This document shows positions 54,601-61,506 of a DNA stretch of 64,000 bases, piece by piece (within the stretch, counting starts at the first letter, position 1; every line of letters starts with the position of its first letter). The DNA comes from an uncultured Bacilli bacterium (GTDB lineage: Bacteria > Bacillota_I > Bacilli_A > RF39 > UBA660): positions 1-64,000 of the forward strand of contig CAKOMR010000001.1 of assembly GCA_934096705.1 (NCBI GenBank), read 5' to 3'. Both the position numbers and the translations under genes were made by a program. The notes under the pieces are model-generated. The model made no database searches, was not told the DNA's origin, and worked only from the letters and a program-made list of their open reading frames with translations.

Positions 54601-56058
54601 GAATTAAAAACTATAGATGGTATACCTAGAATTCCTGTTTTAAATGGTAGTGACTTTGAATACATAAACGTCGATGATATTAATATAAAGTTATATGATG
54701 AATATTATATTTTTAATAATATAGATAAAGTTCAAGTTAAAAATAATAGTACTATAGAAATTACTGAGAATGATAGTATTATTAATTTAGATTGGATAGA
54801 TACAAATAACGATTATTACTTAGATGAATACAAAATTACCGCTATAAATAAAGGTACTGCAAAAATTCATTTTAAGAGTAATTATGATGGTTTTGAAAAA
54901 GATATTTTAGTAAATGTTACTGCAGATAAAGTGGATAATCCAGTAATCACATATTATAGTAATTATAAAAATAATGAAAGTTATTCTGAAACACTTAATA
55001 AATTAACATCATTTAATATAAAAGATGCTATCTTTACAAGAAAAGGTTTTACATTTAAAGAATGGAATACGCTTGCAAATGGCCAAGGAATAAGCTATAA
55101 AGCTGGTGAAAAAATAAATGATGGCATAGATGAAAATTTAAGATTATATGCTCAGTGGGAAGCAATCCATTATGCATTAAAATATGATGGCAATGGTGGA
55201 AGTGGTCAGATGGCTGGATATGATGATGTAACATTTGAACTAGCTCATGCAATTGCAATTTCATATAATAAGTTTACAAGAGATAATTATAAATTTATTG
55301 GCTGGAATACAAAAGCTGATGGCACAGGAAAAAGTTATTCTGCGGATGGAAGTCTTAATGTAGAGGACTTTGCCGACTATTCTGAAAATAATGTATTAAC
55401 TTTATATGCTCAATGGGAAAAACCAAAAGTAAAAATTACCTACTGTTTAGATAATAGTTGCACAATAAAAAATGAAAAAGAATATGAAAAAGGACAGCTT
55501 ATTAAAATTGATGAATGTACTATAGAAATGGCTGGATATTATTTTGATTCATGGAATACAAAATATGATGGAACGGGACAAGCATATAATGAAGGTCAAG
55601 AAATAACATTAGACAATGATTTAATTTTATATCCAATATTTAAAGAAAGTTTTACATATTCTATAAATGATTATTTGGTTAATGAAAATAGCAATATAAT
55701 TAGCAAAATAATTGTAGGAACCACTGAAGGTGACTTTAAAAATCATATTAAGTTAGGTGTAAATTATAGTGTAACTGTAGATACAATTAATAGTTTATTA
55801 TACACAGGTGGTAAAACTAAAATATATAATATAAACGGCTTAGTTAAAGAATACGTAAATATTGTTATTGGAGATATTAATGGTGATGGTATAATAAACT
55901 CAGCAGACCTACTTAAAATAAGACAACATTTAATTGGTGTAAAAATACTTGAGGGAATATATTTTATGTCATCAGACATAAACTATGATAGTGTAGTAAA
56001 TTCCGCAGACTTATTAAGAATAAGACAACATCTGATAGGAACTAAATTAATAGGATAG
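51685..56058 (+). CDS. Large secreted papain-like (C1A) peptidase with C-terminal dockerin
   Basis: 1,457 residues. A basic start and hydrophobic helix (about 6-22) send it outside. Peptidase family C1A core: catalytic Cys in YSTGLCWAFASLEQ (C143), His in YGAHAMQIIGWDD (H318) and Asn in LLRNSWG (N364). A beta-rich middle follows, then a GLUG/right-handed-helix-like stretch (GSIDGENHTIYNLNID, near 675). Three Listeria-Bacteroides (Flg_new) repeats lie near 1115-1310, each with a 'GWNTKADGTG'-like core. A type I dockerin ends the protein: two repeats DINGDGIINSADLLKIRQHL and a twin near 1434. Start is GTG 51685 with AGGTAG. Likely a cell-surface protease. Confidence 0.9.
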   Translation: MRSRVKKIALIFSVVLIMGVLTLFKYLNSNKIERILKSESYNYLPLEAKKYIEDVYNETGKVLLTEKNKKENTPYLNPTFIAYLTLSEEEKSKESVIPSFEVVDFVSNDTQITDELPTKFDARDYNGKNYITEMKNQYSTGLCWAFASLEQIESYLMFTQNKPYDENSEIFSIRQMDYATSLSGIKNYTNENGYRDLTSGGNYYMSSLAMSNGITIVNDEKMPFNSSTDKKELYEVLNYENSLYEVNGTIDIPIINSSSTDKDKENYVKTIKSNILKYGSAYVATGSPQGSCGTYNNDESSYVIRNDKCAYNSNYGAHAMQIIGWDDEYKYSFCSNGSNHMPYSDSCPDNYSLVSGTGAWLLRNSWGTDDSIKEFQYVYLTFDSQNIGVNFATKISKMAERNWDNNYHGNLWKTSGSDSLLSVESTFLKKINSNEKIEKIKFYTMGQNGKYTLYIKSDNLDYTYNKEITTDLPGIYTVDLSSENITITGNKFTVTIKSTNDVYLLRDSISVFTSNVDKTPVIQTSNIDVSEVLKISDGNYKYFIYSETKNIASNEIIDYKLLKDNTDYSGYIVKLENNVVAENNINASMILNKDIPVGNYTLKISYDNYSFDIILTVPEIKTLLGSGTETDPYQIYTEEDLKQIHYLLDKYFVIKNDITLTENWEPIGSKNNPFRGSIDGENHTIYNLNIDSNSSSAVGFIGYYNPKFNFDYYDENINYKSYREKSYVKNINFSNASISNSGPAGILIGMLLYDSSYVKESGKFNSMMHIEASKFTIDNVYFKGGSVKSKIGDAGVIVANVDIVPISYQTPYLNINKVFSSTEIIGYNSGGLIGYVNDSYRSGTGIMLQIQMTNIQNSGIINVKENGFEYDENKRFSPVIGYINNNANLSIENFIINSSFNDPKYFSNYKEYNKLYGLIGYSSNQYIQVKNGYYLTKKYTYDNYYIKQISTTADKILDKTLYSEWTDFDDNWELKTIDGIPRIPVLNGSDFEYINVDDINIKLYDEYYIFNNIDKVQVKNNSTIEITENDSIINLDWIDTNNDYYLDEYKITAINKGTAKIHFKSNYDGFEKDILVNVTADKVDNPVITYYSNYKNNESYSETLNKLTSFNIKDAIFTRKGFTFKEWNTLANGQGISYKAGEKINDGIDENLRLYAQWEAIHYALKYDGNGGSGQMAGYDDVTFELAHAIAISYNKFTRDNYKFIGWNTKADGTGKSYSADGSLNVEDFADYSENNVLTLYAQWEKPKVKITYCLDNSCTIKNEKEYEKGQLIKIDECTIEMAGYYFDSWNTKYDGTGQAYNEGQEITLDNDLILYPIFKESFTYSINDYLVNENSNIISKIIVGTTEGDFKNHIKLGVNYSVTVDTINSLLYTGGKTKIYNINGLVKEYVNIVIGDINGDGIINSADLLKIRQHLIGVKILEGIYFMSSDINYDSVVNSADLLRIRQHLIGTKLIG

Positions 56059-56070
56059 AAAGGATAAAAA

Positions 56071-57204
56071 ATGAAAAAGATAAAATTAATTTTAACTGGG
56101 ATATTATCATTTTTAATAATATGCTTAAATGTAAATGCTGCTAGTGCTAACTTATCAGTTAGTTCAAGTAGTGTTTATTCTGGAGAAAGTTTTACAGCAT
56201 ACGTTAATATGAATGGAGCGGCAGCATGGAATTTACATGTTGCTGCGACAGGACCAGTAAGTGGTTGTAAACTTGATATTGCTGATGCTACATTGGATGC
56301 TCTTGATACAAATAAATCATTTCCAGTAACTTGCACATCGACTGGAGTGGGAACAATAACAATTACACTTGCTGGAGATGTAACAAGTGCAAATGATGGA
56401 AATGCTGTAAATGTTTTGGGAAGTGCTTTGGTAAACGTTATAAATAAACCTGAACCAACTCCAACGCCTGAGCCTACACCGACACCAACTCCAAAACCAT
56501 CAACTCCATCAAAGCCTAATACACCGAGTACTCCTACAAAAAGTAGTGATAATACTATTAAAAATATTGAAATAAAGGATATTAAAGATTTTGCATTTTC
56601 AAGCGATGTAACAAGTTATAATCTGAGCGTAGATAGTAAAATTTCAAAACTTGATTTAAATATAACACTAAGTGATAATAATTCAGTTTATGATGTTTAT
56701 GGTAATGATGATTTCAAATATGGTAATAATGAAGTTGTAATTAAAGTTACTGCGGAAGATGGAAGCGAAAAAGAATACAAATTAATTGTAAATCGTAAAG
56801 AACCAACTTGCGATGAAGGGTTAGTATTAAAAAACATTGAGATCAAAGACTATTATTTAAATTTTTATAAAAATAATTTTAAATATACCTTAAAAATTGC
56901 TAATGAAAATAAACTAAATATTAGTGTAGAAGCAAACGATGGTAATACTTATGAAATAATAGGAAATGAAAATTTAAAAAATGGTAGTAATATTGAAATT
57001 AAAGTAAAATCAGAAAACGAAAGTGTAAGTTACATAATAACTATTGAAAAGGAAAAAGGTCAAAATATTGCACTTACATGTGTACTTATCGCTATAATTT
57101 TAGTTGTTGTTGTGGCAATAATTATTTTACTAGTTAGAATGAATACAAATAAGAAAATAATTAATAAGCAGAAAAGTGATATAGACGATTTATTTAATAA
57201 ATAA
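56071..57204 (+). CDS. Membrane-anchored surface protein with cohesin-like domain
   Basis: 377 residues. Signal peptide (about 1-25, ending NAASA), then a beta-rich domain (about 26-125; SVSSSSVYSGESFTAYVNMN, two Cys possibly bonded) whose strand order and start resemble cohesin-type or related beta-sandwich domains. A Pro/Thr/Lys linker (about 128-160) follows, then two Cadherin-like beta-sandwich repeats (IKNIEIKDIKDFAFSSDVTSYN and a second near 255), and a C-terminal transmembrane helix (about 332-355) with a short basic cytosolic tail. Directly after the dockerin protease gene (12 bases, AAAGG site), so it is the obvious candidate receptor. The cohesin name is inference. Confidence 0.75.
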   Translation: MKKIKLILTGILSFLIICLNVNAASANLSVSSSSVYSGESFTAYVNMNGAAAWNLHVAATGPVSGCKLDIADATLDALDTNKSFPVTCTSTGVGTITITLAGDVTSANDGNAVNVLGSALVNVINKPEPTPTPEPTPTPTPKPSTPSKPNTPSTPTKSSDNTIKNIEIKDIKDFAFSSDVTSYNLSVDSKISKLDLNITLSDNNSVYDVYGNDDFKYGNNEVVIKVTAEDGSEKEYKLIVNRKEPTCDEGLVLKNIEIKDYYLNFYKNNFKYTLKIANENKLNISVEANDGNTYEIIGNENLKNGSNIEIKVKSENESVSYIITIEKEKGQNIALTCVLIAIILVVVVAIIILLVRMNTNKKIINKQKSDIDDLFNK

Positions 57205-57208
57205 TCTA

Positions 57209-57217
57209 TGATATAAT
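57209..57217 (+). promoter_or_regulatory. Extended -10 promoter of the coiled-coil gene
   Basis: TGATATAAT; transcription would start near 57224. Confidence 0.6.
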
Positions 57218-57240
57218 AATTTTAAGAAAAGAGGTATATA

Positions 57241-58014
57241 ATGGAAAAGAAAGAATATTTAACTGAAGAACATTATGAAAATTGGCAAAAGAAAATTAAA
57301 CTAGCTTCATTATTAGTTTTAATAATAGGATTAGTAATAGGTATTACTCTTATATGTGTAGGTGTTAGTAAAGCTAAAAAAGGAAATGAAAATGTAAATA
57401 ATTTGGTTGACGGAGTAAGTAATACTGTAAATAATGTAACAAATTCAACTGGTAAATCACTTGCGGAAATTCAAAAAGAAATTGATGAATTAGAAGAAAA
57501 AATTAATAACATCAATGATGAAAAGAAAAAATTACAACAAGAATTAAATCAAATTTTCAAAGAAGATATGGATTTTAGTGATCGTTATTATGAGAAACAA
57601 AGTGAAATTGAAGAAAAAGATAAAGAGATTGAAAAATTAAATATGGATTTAATTTACCTTCAAAAGGAAAGAATGACAGCTGAAGGTAGCAATCTAATTG
57701 CTGACTCAGGCTTTGATGATATCTTTAACACTGCAAAAGATACTATAAAAGAACAAAGTAGTAAGCAAAAAGCTGCACCTTATTATGTATTTGGTGGATT
57801 TGTAATATTTATTTCTTTAGCTATTTCCGCAGCACTATATATGCAAACAAAACAACGTGAATTAGTAGCCTATAAAGCACAACAATTTAGACCAATAGTG
57901 GAGGAAGGTATTGAAAAAACAACTCCAACTGTTGCAAAAAGTGCTGGAACTATTGCTGAAAATATTACTCAAGGCATTAAAGATGGCCTAAAAGACGATA
58001 AAGAAGAAAAATAG
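57241..58014 (+). CDS. Coiled-coil membrane protein, unknown
   Basis: 257 residues, not recognised. One transmembrane helix at about 22-43 precedes an Asn-rich region and a strong heptad coiled coil (about 77-140; IDELEEKINNINDEKKKLQ). A second helix lies at about 178-200, followed by a basic cytosolic tail. The coil lies between the two membrane helices and would be extracytoplasmic if both ends are inside. AAAGAGGT precedes the ATG. It has its own promoter and terminator but follows the protease and cohesin-like genes, so it may serve the same surface machine; that is speculation. Confidence 0.75.
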   Translation: MEKKEYLTEEHYENWQKKIKLASLLVLIIGLVIGITLICVGVSKAKKGNENVNNLVDGVSNTVNNVTNSTGKSLAEIQKEIDELEEKINNINDEKKKLQQELNQIFKEDMDFSDRYYEKQSEIEEKDKEIEKLNMDLIYLQKERMTAEGSNLIADSGFDDIFNTAKDTIKEQSSKQKAAPYYVFGGFVIFISLAISAALYMQTKQRELVAYKAQQFRPIVEEGIEKTTPTVAKSAGTIAENITQGIKDGLKDDKEEK

Positions 58015-58040
58015 TTGCTTTTAAAAAGCAACTTTTTTTT
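58013..58040 (+). terminator. Terminator of the coiled-coil gene
   Basis: AGTTGCTT (58013-58020) and AAGCAACT (58026-58033), then T7. It overlaps the stop codon. Confidence 0.88.
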
Positions 58041-58043
58041 GAA

Positions 58044-58069
58044 ACTTTTGCCTATATTTGCATAAATTA
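58044..58069 (+). promoter_or_regulatory. Possible sigma-K-type promoter before cotE
   Basis: AC (58044-58045), 15-base spacer, CATAAATTA (58061-58069) preceded by G. This fits the Bacillus sigma-K pattern (AC, then CATAnnnTA); the -10 also satisfies the looser sigma-E pattern. No TATAAT-type box is present here. In AT-rich DNA such matches are easy by chance. Confidence 0.4.
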
Positions 58070-58087
58070 AAATAGGAAGGTGATAAG

Positions 58088-58639
58088 ATGTCTAACTTTA
58101 AAGAAATCGTTACTAAAGCAATTATCGGCAAATGTAAAAAACGTCTTACAAGTAACTACGAGATTGAATGTGAAGAAAAACCAAATACTATTTTAGGATG
58201 TTGGGTAATAAATCATTCTTTTAGAGGAGTAAATAATTTAGGAAAAGTAAATGTAACTGGAAACTTTGATGTTAATGTTTGGTATTCATATGATAACGAT
58301 ACGAAAACTGCAGTTTGTACAAGAAAATTTAATTATTCAGATGTAATTAATGTTCCTTTAAAGGATAATAGTAAATTAAATAATGATTGTGATATTATTG
58401 TAAATGCTTTAAAACAACCTACAGTAACAGATGTTAAAATCAAAAATGATTTAGTAAATTTAAAAATTGAAAAAGAACTAGGAATTGAAGTTGTAGGAAA
58501 TGCCACTGTAAAAGTTCAAGTTGAAGACGATTATGATGATTATGAAGAAGTATATGATAATGAAAATAATGATGAATTAAATATTAATGTTGATGATTTA
58601 AATGATGATTATTTAGAAGAGTCAACCAATAATAGTTGA
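58088..58639 (+). CDS. cotE: Outer spore coat morphogenetic protein CotE
   Basis: 183 residues, matching the full length of Bacillus CotE (about 181). Alignable along most of its length: start SNFKEIVTKAIIGK, then EKPNTILGCWVINHSF, NVWYSYDNDTKTAV, and the acidic tail (about 150-180). CotE is the mother-cell scaffold that assembles the outer coat of the endospore. Ribosome site AAGGTGA precedes the ATG. No coat genes adjoin it, but a sigma-K gene lies 1.8 kb downstream. Its stop codon TGA lies within the -35 box of the rpsP promoter. Confidence 0.93.
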   Translation: MSNFKEIVTKAIIGKCKKRLTSNYEIECEEKPNTILGCWVINHSFRGVNNLGKVNVTGNFDVNVWYSYDNDTKTAVCTRKFNYSDVINVPLKDNSKLNNDCDIIVNALKQPTVTDVKIKNDLVNLKIEKELGIEVVGNATVKVQVEDDYDDYEEVYDNENNDELNINVDDLNDDYLEESTNNS

Positions 58640-58664
58640 CAGCAAAAAAGTAATATGATATATT
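58636..58664 (+). promoter_or_regulatory. rpsP promoter
   Basis: TTGACA (58636-58641), 17-base spacer, TATATT (58659-58664) preceded by TGA. The consensus -35 overlaps the cotE stop. Confidence 0.82.
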
Positions 58665-58689
58665 AGTTGTGTAATTGAAAGGAGTAATT

Positions 58690-58989
58690 ATGGCAGTAAA
58701 ATTAAGATTAAAAAGAATGGGTAGTAAACAAAAACCATTTTATCGTATTGTGGCTGCAGACAGCCGTAGTCCAAGAGATGGTCGTTTCATTGAAACAGTA
58801 GGAACTTATAATCCTATTAAAGGTAAAGAAGTTGTTACTATTGATGAAGAAAAAGCTTTAGCTTGGCTTTCAAAAGGCGCAATTCCTACTGATACAGTAA
58901 GAAGTATTTTCAGTAACCAAGGTGTTATGAAAAAATATGCTGAAAGCAAATCTTCAAAGAAAAAAGCAGAAAAAGTTAAGAAGGCTTAA
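58690..58989 (+). CDS. rpsP: 30S ribosomal protein S16
   Basis: Ribosomal protein bS16. N-terminal [19 protein letters not shown], then [19 protein letters not shown], both family hallmarks, and [12 protein letters not shown] near 60. 99 residues with a Lys-rich tail. The start is 58690; the longer frame from 58675 would begin inside the ribosome site AAAGGAG. Followed 2 bases later by khpA, the pairing seen in Bacillus (rpsP-ylqC). Further downstream rimM and trmD, usual partners, are missing here. Confidence 0.98.
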   Translation: MAVKLRLKRMGSKQKPFYRIVAADSRSPRDGRFIETVGTYNPIKGKEVVTIDEEKALAWLSKGAIPTDTVRSIFSNQGVMKKYAESKSSKKKAEKVKKA

Positions 58990-58991
58990 TT

Positions 58992-59237
58992 ATGGATATA
59001 AAAGAATATACTTCATTTTTAGTTAAAAGTATCGTAAAAAATCCAGATATGGTTAAAGTTGAAATATTCGAAACTGAAGGTGAGGACCCTATATTAGAAA
59101 TAATTGTTCATCACGATGATTTCGGTGCGGTTATTGGTAAGGGTGGAAAGATAGCTACTTCTTTAAGAACTATAATTCAAGCATATGCATTTTTGAATAA
59201 AATGCCAAAAGTTAAAGTAAATATTGATTCATTTTAA
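58992..59237 (+). CDS. khpA: KH-domain RNA-binding protein KhpA
   Basis: 81 residues, a single KH domain with the GxxG loop in IGKGGKIATSLR (near 53-56). It partners KhpB/EloR and takes part in RNA binding and cell-length control in Firmicutes. LEIIVHHDDFGAVIGKGG is diagnostic. Co-transcribed with rpsP, as in Bacillus (ylqC). The terminator follows at once. Confidence 0.95.
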   Translation: MDIKEYTSFLVKSIVKNPDMVKVEIFETEGEDPILEIIVHHDDFGAVIGKGGKIATSLRTIIQAYAFLNKMPKVKVNIDSF

Positions 59238-59240
59238 CAA

Positions 59241-59270
59241 AAAAAATACTTTTTAATCAAAGTATTTTTT
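59241..59270. terminator. Bidirectional terminator after khpA
   Basis: AAAAAATACTTT (59241-59252) and AAAGTATTTTTT (59259-59270), 12 pairs, between convergent genes. Confidence 0.85.
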
Positions 59271-59493
59271 ATTTGCAATGTTTTTCATTAAATAATTTAA
59301 AAGCTTCAGCAATTTCTCTATAATTTAAATCATCTAGATATTCTTCGTTATTTTCTTTTTTTAATTTAAAAATTTTAAAATCTTCGGGATCAGTTTCATT
59401 TCCATAATAGTAATATAAATTTTCTTTTCCTTGAATACTTTCTATTTCAAAATAATCTTTACCATCAATTTCTATAATATTTAATTCAATCAT
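59269..59493 (-). CDS. DUF1292-like small protein
   Basis: 74 residues. Starts ELNIIEIDGKDYFEIE and has the NETDPEDFKIFKLKKEN and LNYREIAEAFKLFNEKH patterns of DUF1292 (YrzB-type) proteins: short acidic cytosolic proteins of unknown role, often encoded with yrrK and udk-like genes. Its neighbour here is a membrane protein instead. A ribosome site, AAGGAGAAA, precedes the ATG. Co-directional 14 bases after the membrane-protein gene and probably in its operon. Confidence 0.72.
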   Translation of the reverse strand: MIELNIIEIDGKDYFEIESIQGKENLYYYYGNETDPEDFKIFKLKKENNEEYLDDLNYREIAEAFKLFNEKHCK

Positions 59494-59507
59494 ATATATT
59501 TTTCTCC

Positions 59508-60365
59508 TTATCTATTAAGATCTAGTTTATCTAAGTCAAATACAAAATCAATTTTATCTTTAAAACTTACATTATCAGTAAAATCTTTACAATTAAAATA
59601 TGGAATGATATTAGTTAAACAAATTGTTGATGCTTCATCAGTATATCCTTGAAGTACAAGTTCATGGTGAAGGGCATCATAACTTGCTTGTGTAATTTCG
59701 CTATAGTTTGGGTTTGGTTCTCCATAAAGTTCTGTATCATCATATAGTGCTACCAAAGTTTTACCTTCTTCGGGTTCATTTTTTATATAGCAATGAGACT
59801 CTTTTAATTTATCATATGCTTCATTGGATTTTTGATCTAGTTTTTCACAATAAGTATAACCTAATGTTGCTCCAGCAACCATTGCAGTAGTTAGCGTTGC
59901 AATAGCAATTTTTTTAGTTGTTTTAATAACTCTTTTACGTCTTTCTAATTGCTTTTTAAACTTTTCATGTCTTTGTCTATTTTCTCTTTCTTCAGCACTT
60001 CTATCAAATACAACATCATTGCCAGATTCATATTTACCAAATTGTTTTAAAGAAAATTCCTTAACTATATTATCAAGTTCATCTCTAGGAATAACTGTGC
60101 GCTCTTTTAAACCTTGTTTAACATCACGTTGGTGTCTTTCAACAATTTCAGTAAATACATCAACAACTTTATCTTGGGGAATAACACTAGCAAATCCTTC
60201 AAGATCTTGCACATTTGTAATCCTTCCATCTTTAATATCTAAAAATTGTTTTTTGTTTACAATTCCAAGCGAACTTCTTGGGACAGTTTGACCTTGAAAT
60301 AATGCTTGAGCTTCTTCCAAAGGAATTATTCTTCCTGTTTTAGTATCATAAATTATTGTTTCCAT
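59508..60365 (-). CDS. Single-pass membrane protein, unknown
   Basis: 285 residues, not recognised. Acidic/neutral N-terminal half (about 1-125; RIIPLEEAQALFQGQTVPRSS), then a strongly basic stretch (KKQLERRKRVIKTTKK near 137-152), a transmembrane helix (about 153-172) and a C-terminal domain of about 110 residues. By the positive-inside rule the N-terminal half is cytosolic and the C-terminal half outside. The charged N-terminus with its VPRSS is odd. It lies between sigK and the DUF1292 gene on the minus strand, with its own extended -10 promoter. Possibly sporulation-linked by position only. Confidence 0.75.
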   Translation of the reverse strand: METIIYDTKTGRIIPLEEAQALFQGQTVPRSSLGIVNKKQFLDIKDGRITNVQDLEGFASVIPQDKVVDVFTEIVERHQRDVKQGLKERTVIPRDELDNIVKEFSLKQFGKYESGNDVVFDRSAEERENRQRHEKFKKQLERRKRVIKTTKKIAIATLTTAMVAGATLGYTYCEKLDQKSNEAYDKLKESHCYIKNEPEEGKTLVALYDDTELYGEPNPNYSEITQASYDALHHELVLQGYTDEASTICLTNIIPYFNCKDFTDNVSFKDKIDFVFDLDKLDLNR

Positions 60366-60388
60366 ATTTATTATCTCCTATTATAAAA

Positions 60389-60397
60389 AGTATAGCA
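60389..60397 (-). promoter_or_regulatory. Extended -10 promoter of the unknown membrane protein
   Basis: Minus-strand TGCTATACT. Confidence 0.55.
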
Positions 60398-60417
60398 TTT
60401 TTTCACTTTTAAATCAA

Positions 60418-61113
60418 TTACAAAGTCTTTTTATCTTTTATAAATTCTTTAAGCATTTTTGTAAGTGCTCGTTTTTCAATCCTTGAAACGTAACTTCTGG
60501 ATATTTTTAACTCTTTTGCAATTTCTTTTTGAGTTTTTTCTTTTTCATTATTTAATCCATATCTTTTAATAATGATATCTTTTTCTCTAGAAGATAGTTT
60601 TTTTAAGTACATTTTAAGATATTCAATATTATCTTTTTTAGTAATATGCTCAATTAAATCAATGCTTTTATCTTCAAGGACATCAATTAGGTTTACATCA
60701 TTTCCTTCTTTGTCAAAGCCAATTGAATCAGATAAGTAAACATCATTATTACTTTTTTTATTTCCTCTAAAATACATTAGTATTTCATTTTGAATGCATC
60801 TTGCAGCATAGGTTGTAATTTTTGTTTTCTTATTATCTTTATAAGTATCAATTCCTTTAATTAGACCAATTGTTCCAATAGATATTAAGTCATCAGTCAT
60901 ATTTTCTTTAAAATCAAATTTTTTTACAATGTGAGCTACTAGTCTTAAATTATGCTCAATTAATTTGTTTCTAGCATTATTATCACCATCAAGCATTAAT
61001 TTTACATACTTTTCTTCTTCTTCATTTGATAGTGGCTCTAAAAAAACATTATTTGAATAACTTCCTGTAAAAAAAAGTAAGTCTTTTATAATATTTAATA
61101 AATTAAAAAACAT
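60418..61113 (-). CDS. sigK: Sporulation sigma factor SigK (pro-sigma-K)
   Basis: 231 residues, aligning end to end with Bacillus SigK. The hydrophobic pro-sequence (MFFNLLNIIKDLLFFTGS, about 18 residues) is followed by YSNNVFLEPLS, where SpoIVFB cuts pro-sigma-K in Bacillus. Region 2: NKLIEHNLRLVAHIVKKF, DLISIGTIGLIKGIDTYK and the -10-recognising ATYAARCIQNEI-type helix (here ITTYAARCIQNEILMYF). Region 4: KKLSSREKDIIIKRYGL and EIAKELKISRSYVSRIEKRAL. Gene is intact, with no skin-like interruption. SigK is the last mother-cell sigma factor, controlling coat and lysis genes. This is strong evidence for endospore formation. Confidence 0.95.
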   Translation of the reverse strand: MFFNLLNIIKDLLFFTGSYSNNVFLEPLSNEEEEKYVKLMLDGDNNARNKLIEHNLRLVAHIVKKFDFKENMTDDLISIGTIGLIKGIDTYKDNKKTKITTYAARCIQNEILMYFRGNKKSNNDVYLSDSIGFDKEGNDVNLIDVLEDKSIDLIEHITKKDNIEYLKMYLKKLSSREKDIIIKRYGLNNEKEKTQKEIAKELKISRSYVSRIEKRALTKMLKEFIKDKKTL

Positions 61114-61140
61114 ATTTCACTTCCTAATTAAATATATTTT

Positions 61141-61149
61141 TGATAAACT
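61141..61149 (+). promoter_or_regulatory. Extended -10 promoter of the RNHCP gene, leaderless
   Basis: TGATAAACT; the ATG is the seventh base after it, without a ribosome site. Confidence 0.45.
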
Positions 61150-61155
61150 ATTCTT

Positions 61156-61464
61156 ATGAAAAAGAAATTTACTATGATTGATGAAAACTTCATATGTGAA
61201 GTTTGCCAAAAAAAGGTTAATAAGCTTGGATATACCGCAAGAGATCATTGCCCATATTGTCTTTGTAGTAAGCACGTTGATAATAATCCAGGTGATAGAG
61301 AAAATAAATGTCAAGGTATTTTAAAACCTGTTGGAATAGAAAAGTTTAAAGATACTTATAAAATAGTTTATAAATGTGAAAAATGTGGAATGTTTCATAA
61401 AAACATTATGGCAAAAGATGATAATTTTGATAAGATAATTGAACTATCTAAAAATAACTACTAA
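61156..61464 (+). CDS. RNHCP-domain zinc-ribbon-like protein
   Basis: 102 residues. The RNHCP family signature appears as ARDHCPYCLCSKHVD followed by NNPGDRENKCQGILKPVG, with Asp in place of the usual Asn in RNHCP. Cys pairs (ICEVC, CPYC, CEKCGMFH) suggest two metal-binding knuckles. Function is not established. It starts 43 bases from divergent sigK and its ATG sits at the predicted transcription start, so it seems leaderless. Followed by DUF975 with a separate promoter. Confidence 0.85.
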   Translation: MKKKFTMIDENFICEVCQKKVNKLGYTARDHCPYCLCSKHVDNNPGDRENKCQGILKPVGIEKFKDTYKIVYKCEKCGMFHKNIMAKDDNFDKIIELSKNNY

Positions 61465-61478
61465 AAAAATAATTTTTA

Positions 61479-61487
61479 TGATATTAT
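61479..61487 (+). promoter_or_regulatory. DUF975 promoter (extended -10)
   Basis: TGATATTAT; the ribosome site GGAGG begins right at the predicted start of transcription. Confidence 0.5.
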
Positions 61488-61506
61488 TTAAATAGGAGGA
61501 TGCATA

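Noticed and set aside
55055..55264. Another His-rich minus-strand frame
   Set aside because: It is the reverse of the Flg_new repeat region and has no start signals.
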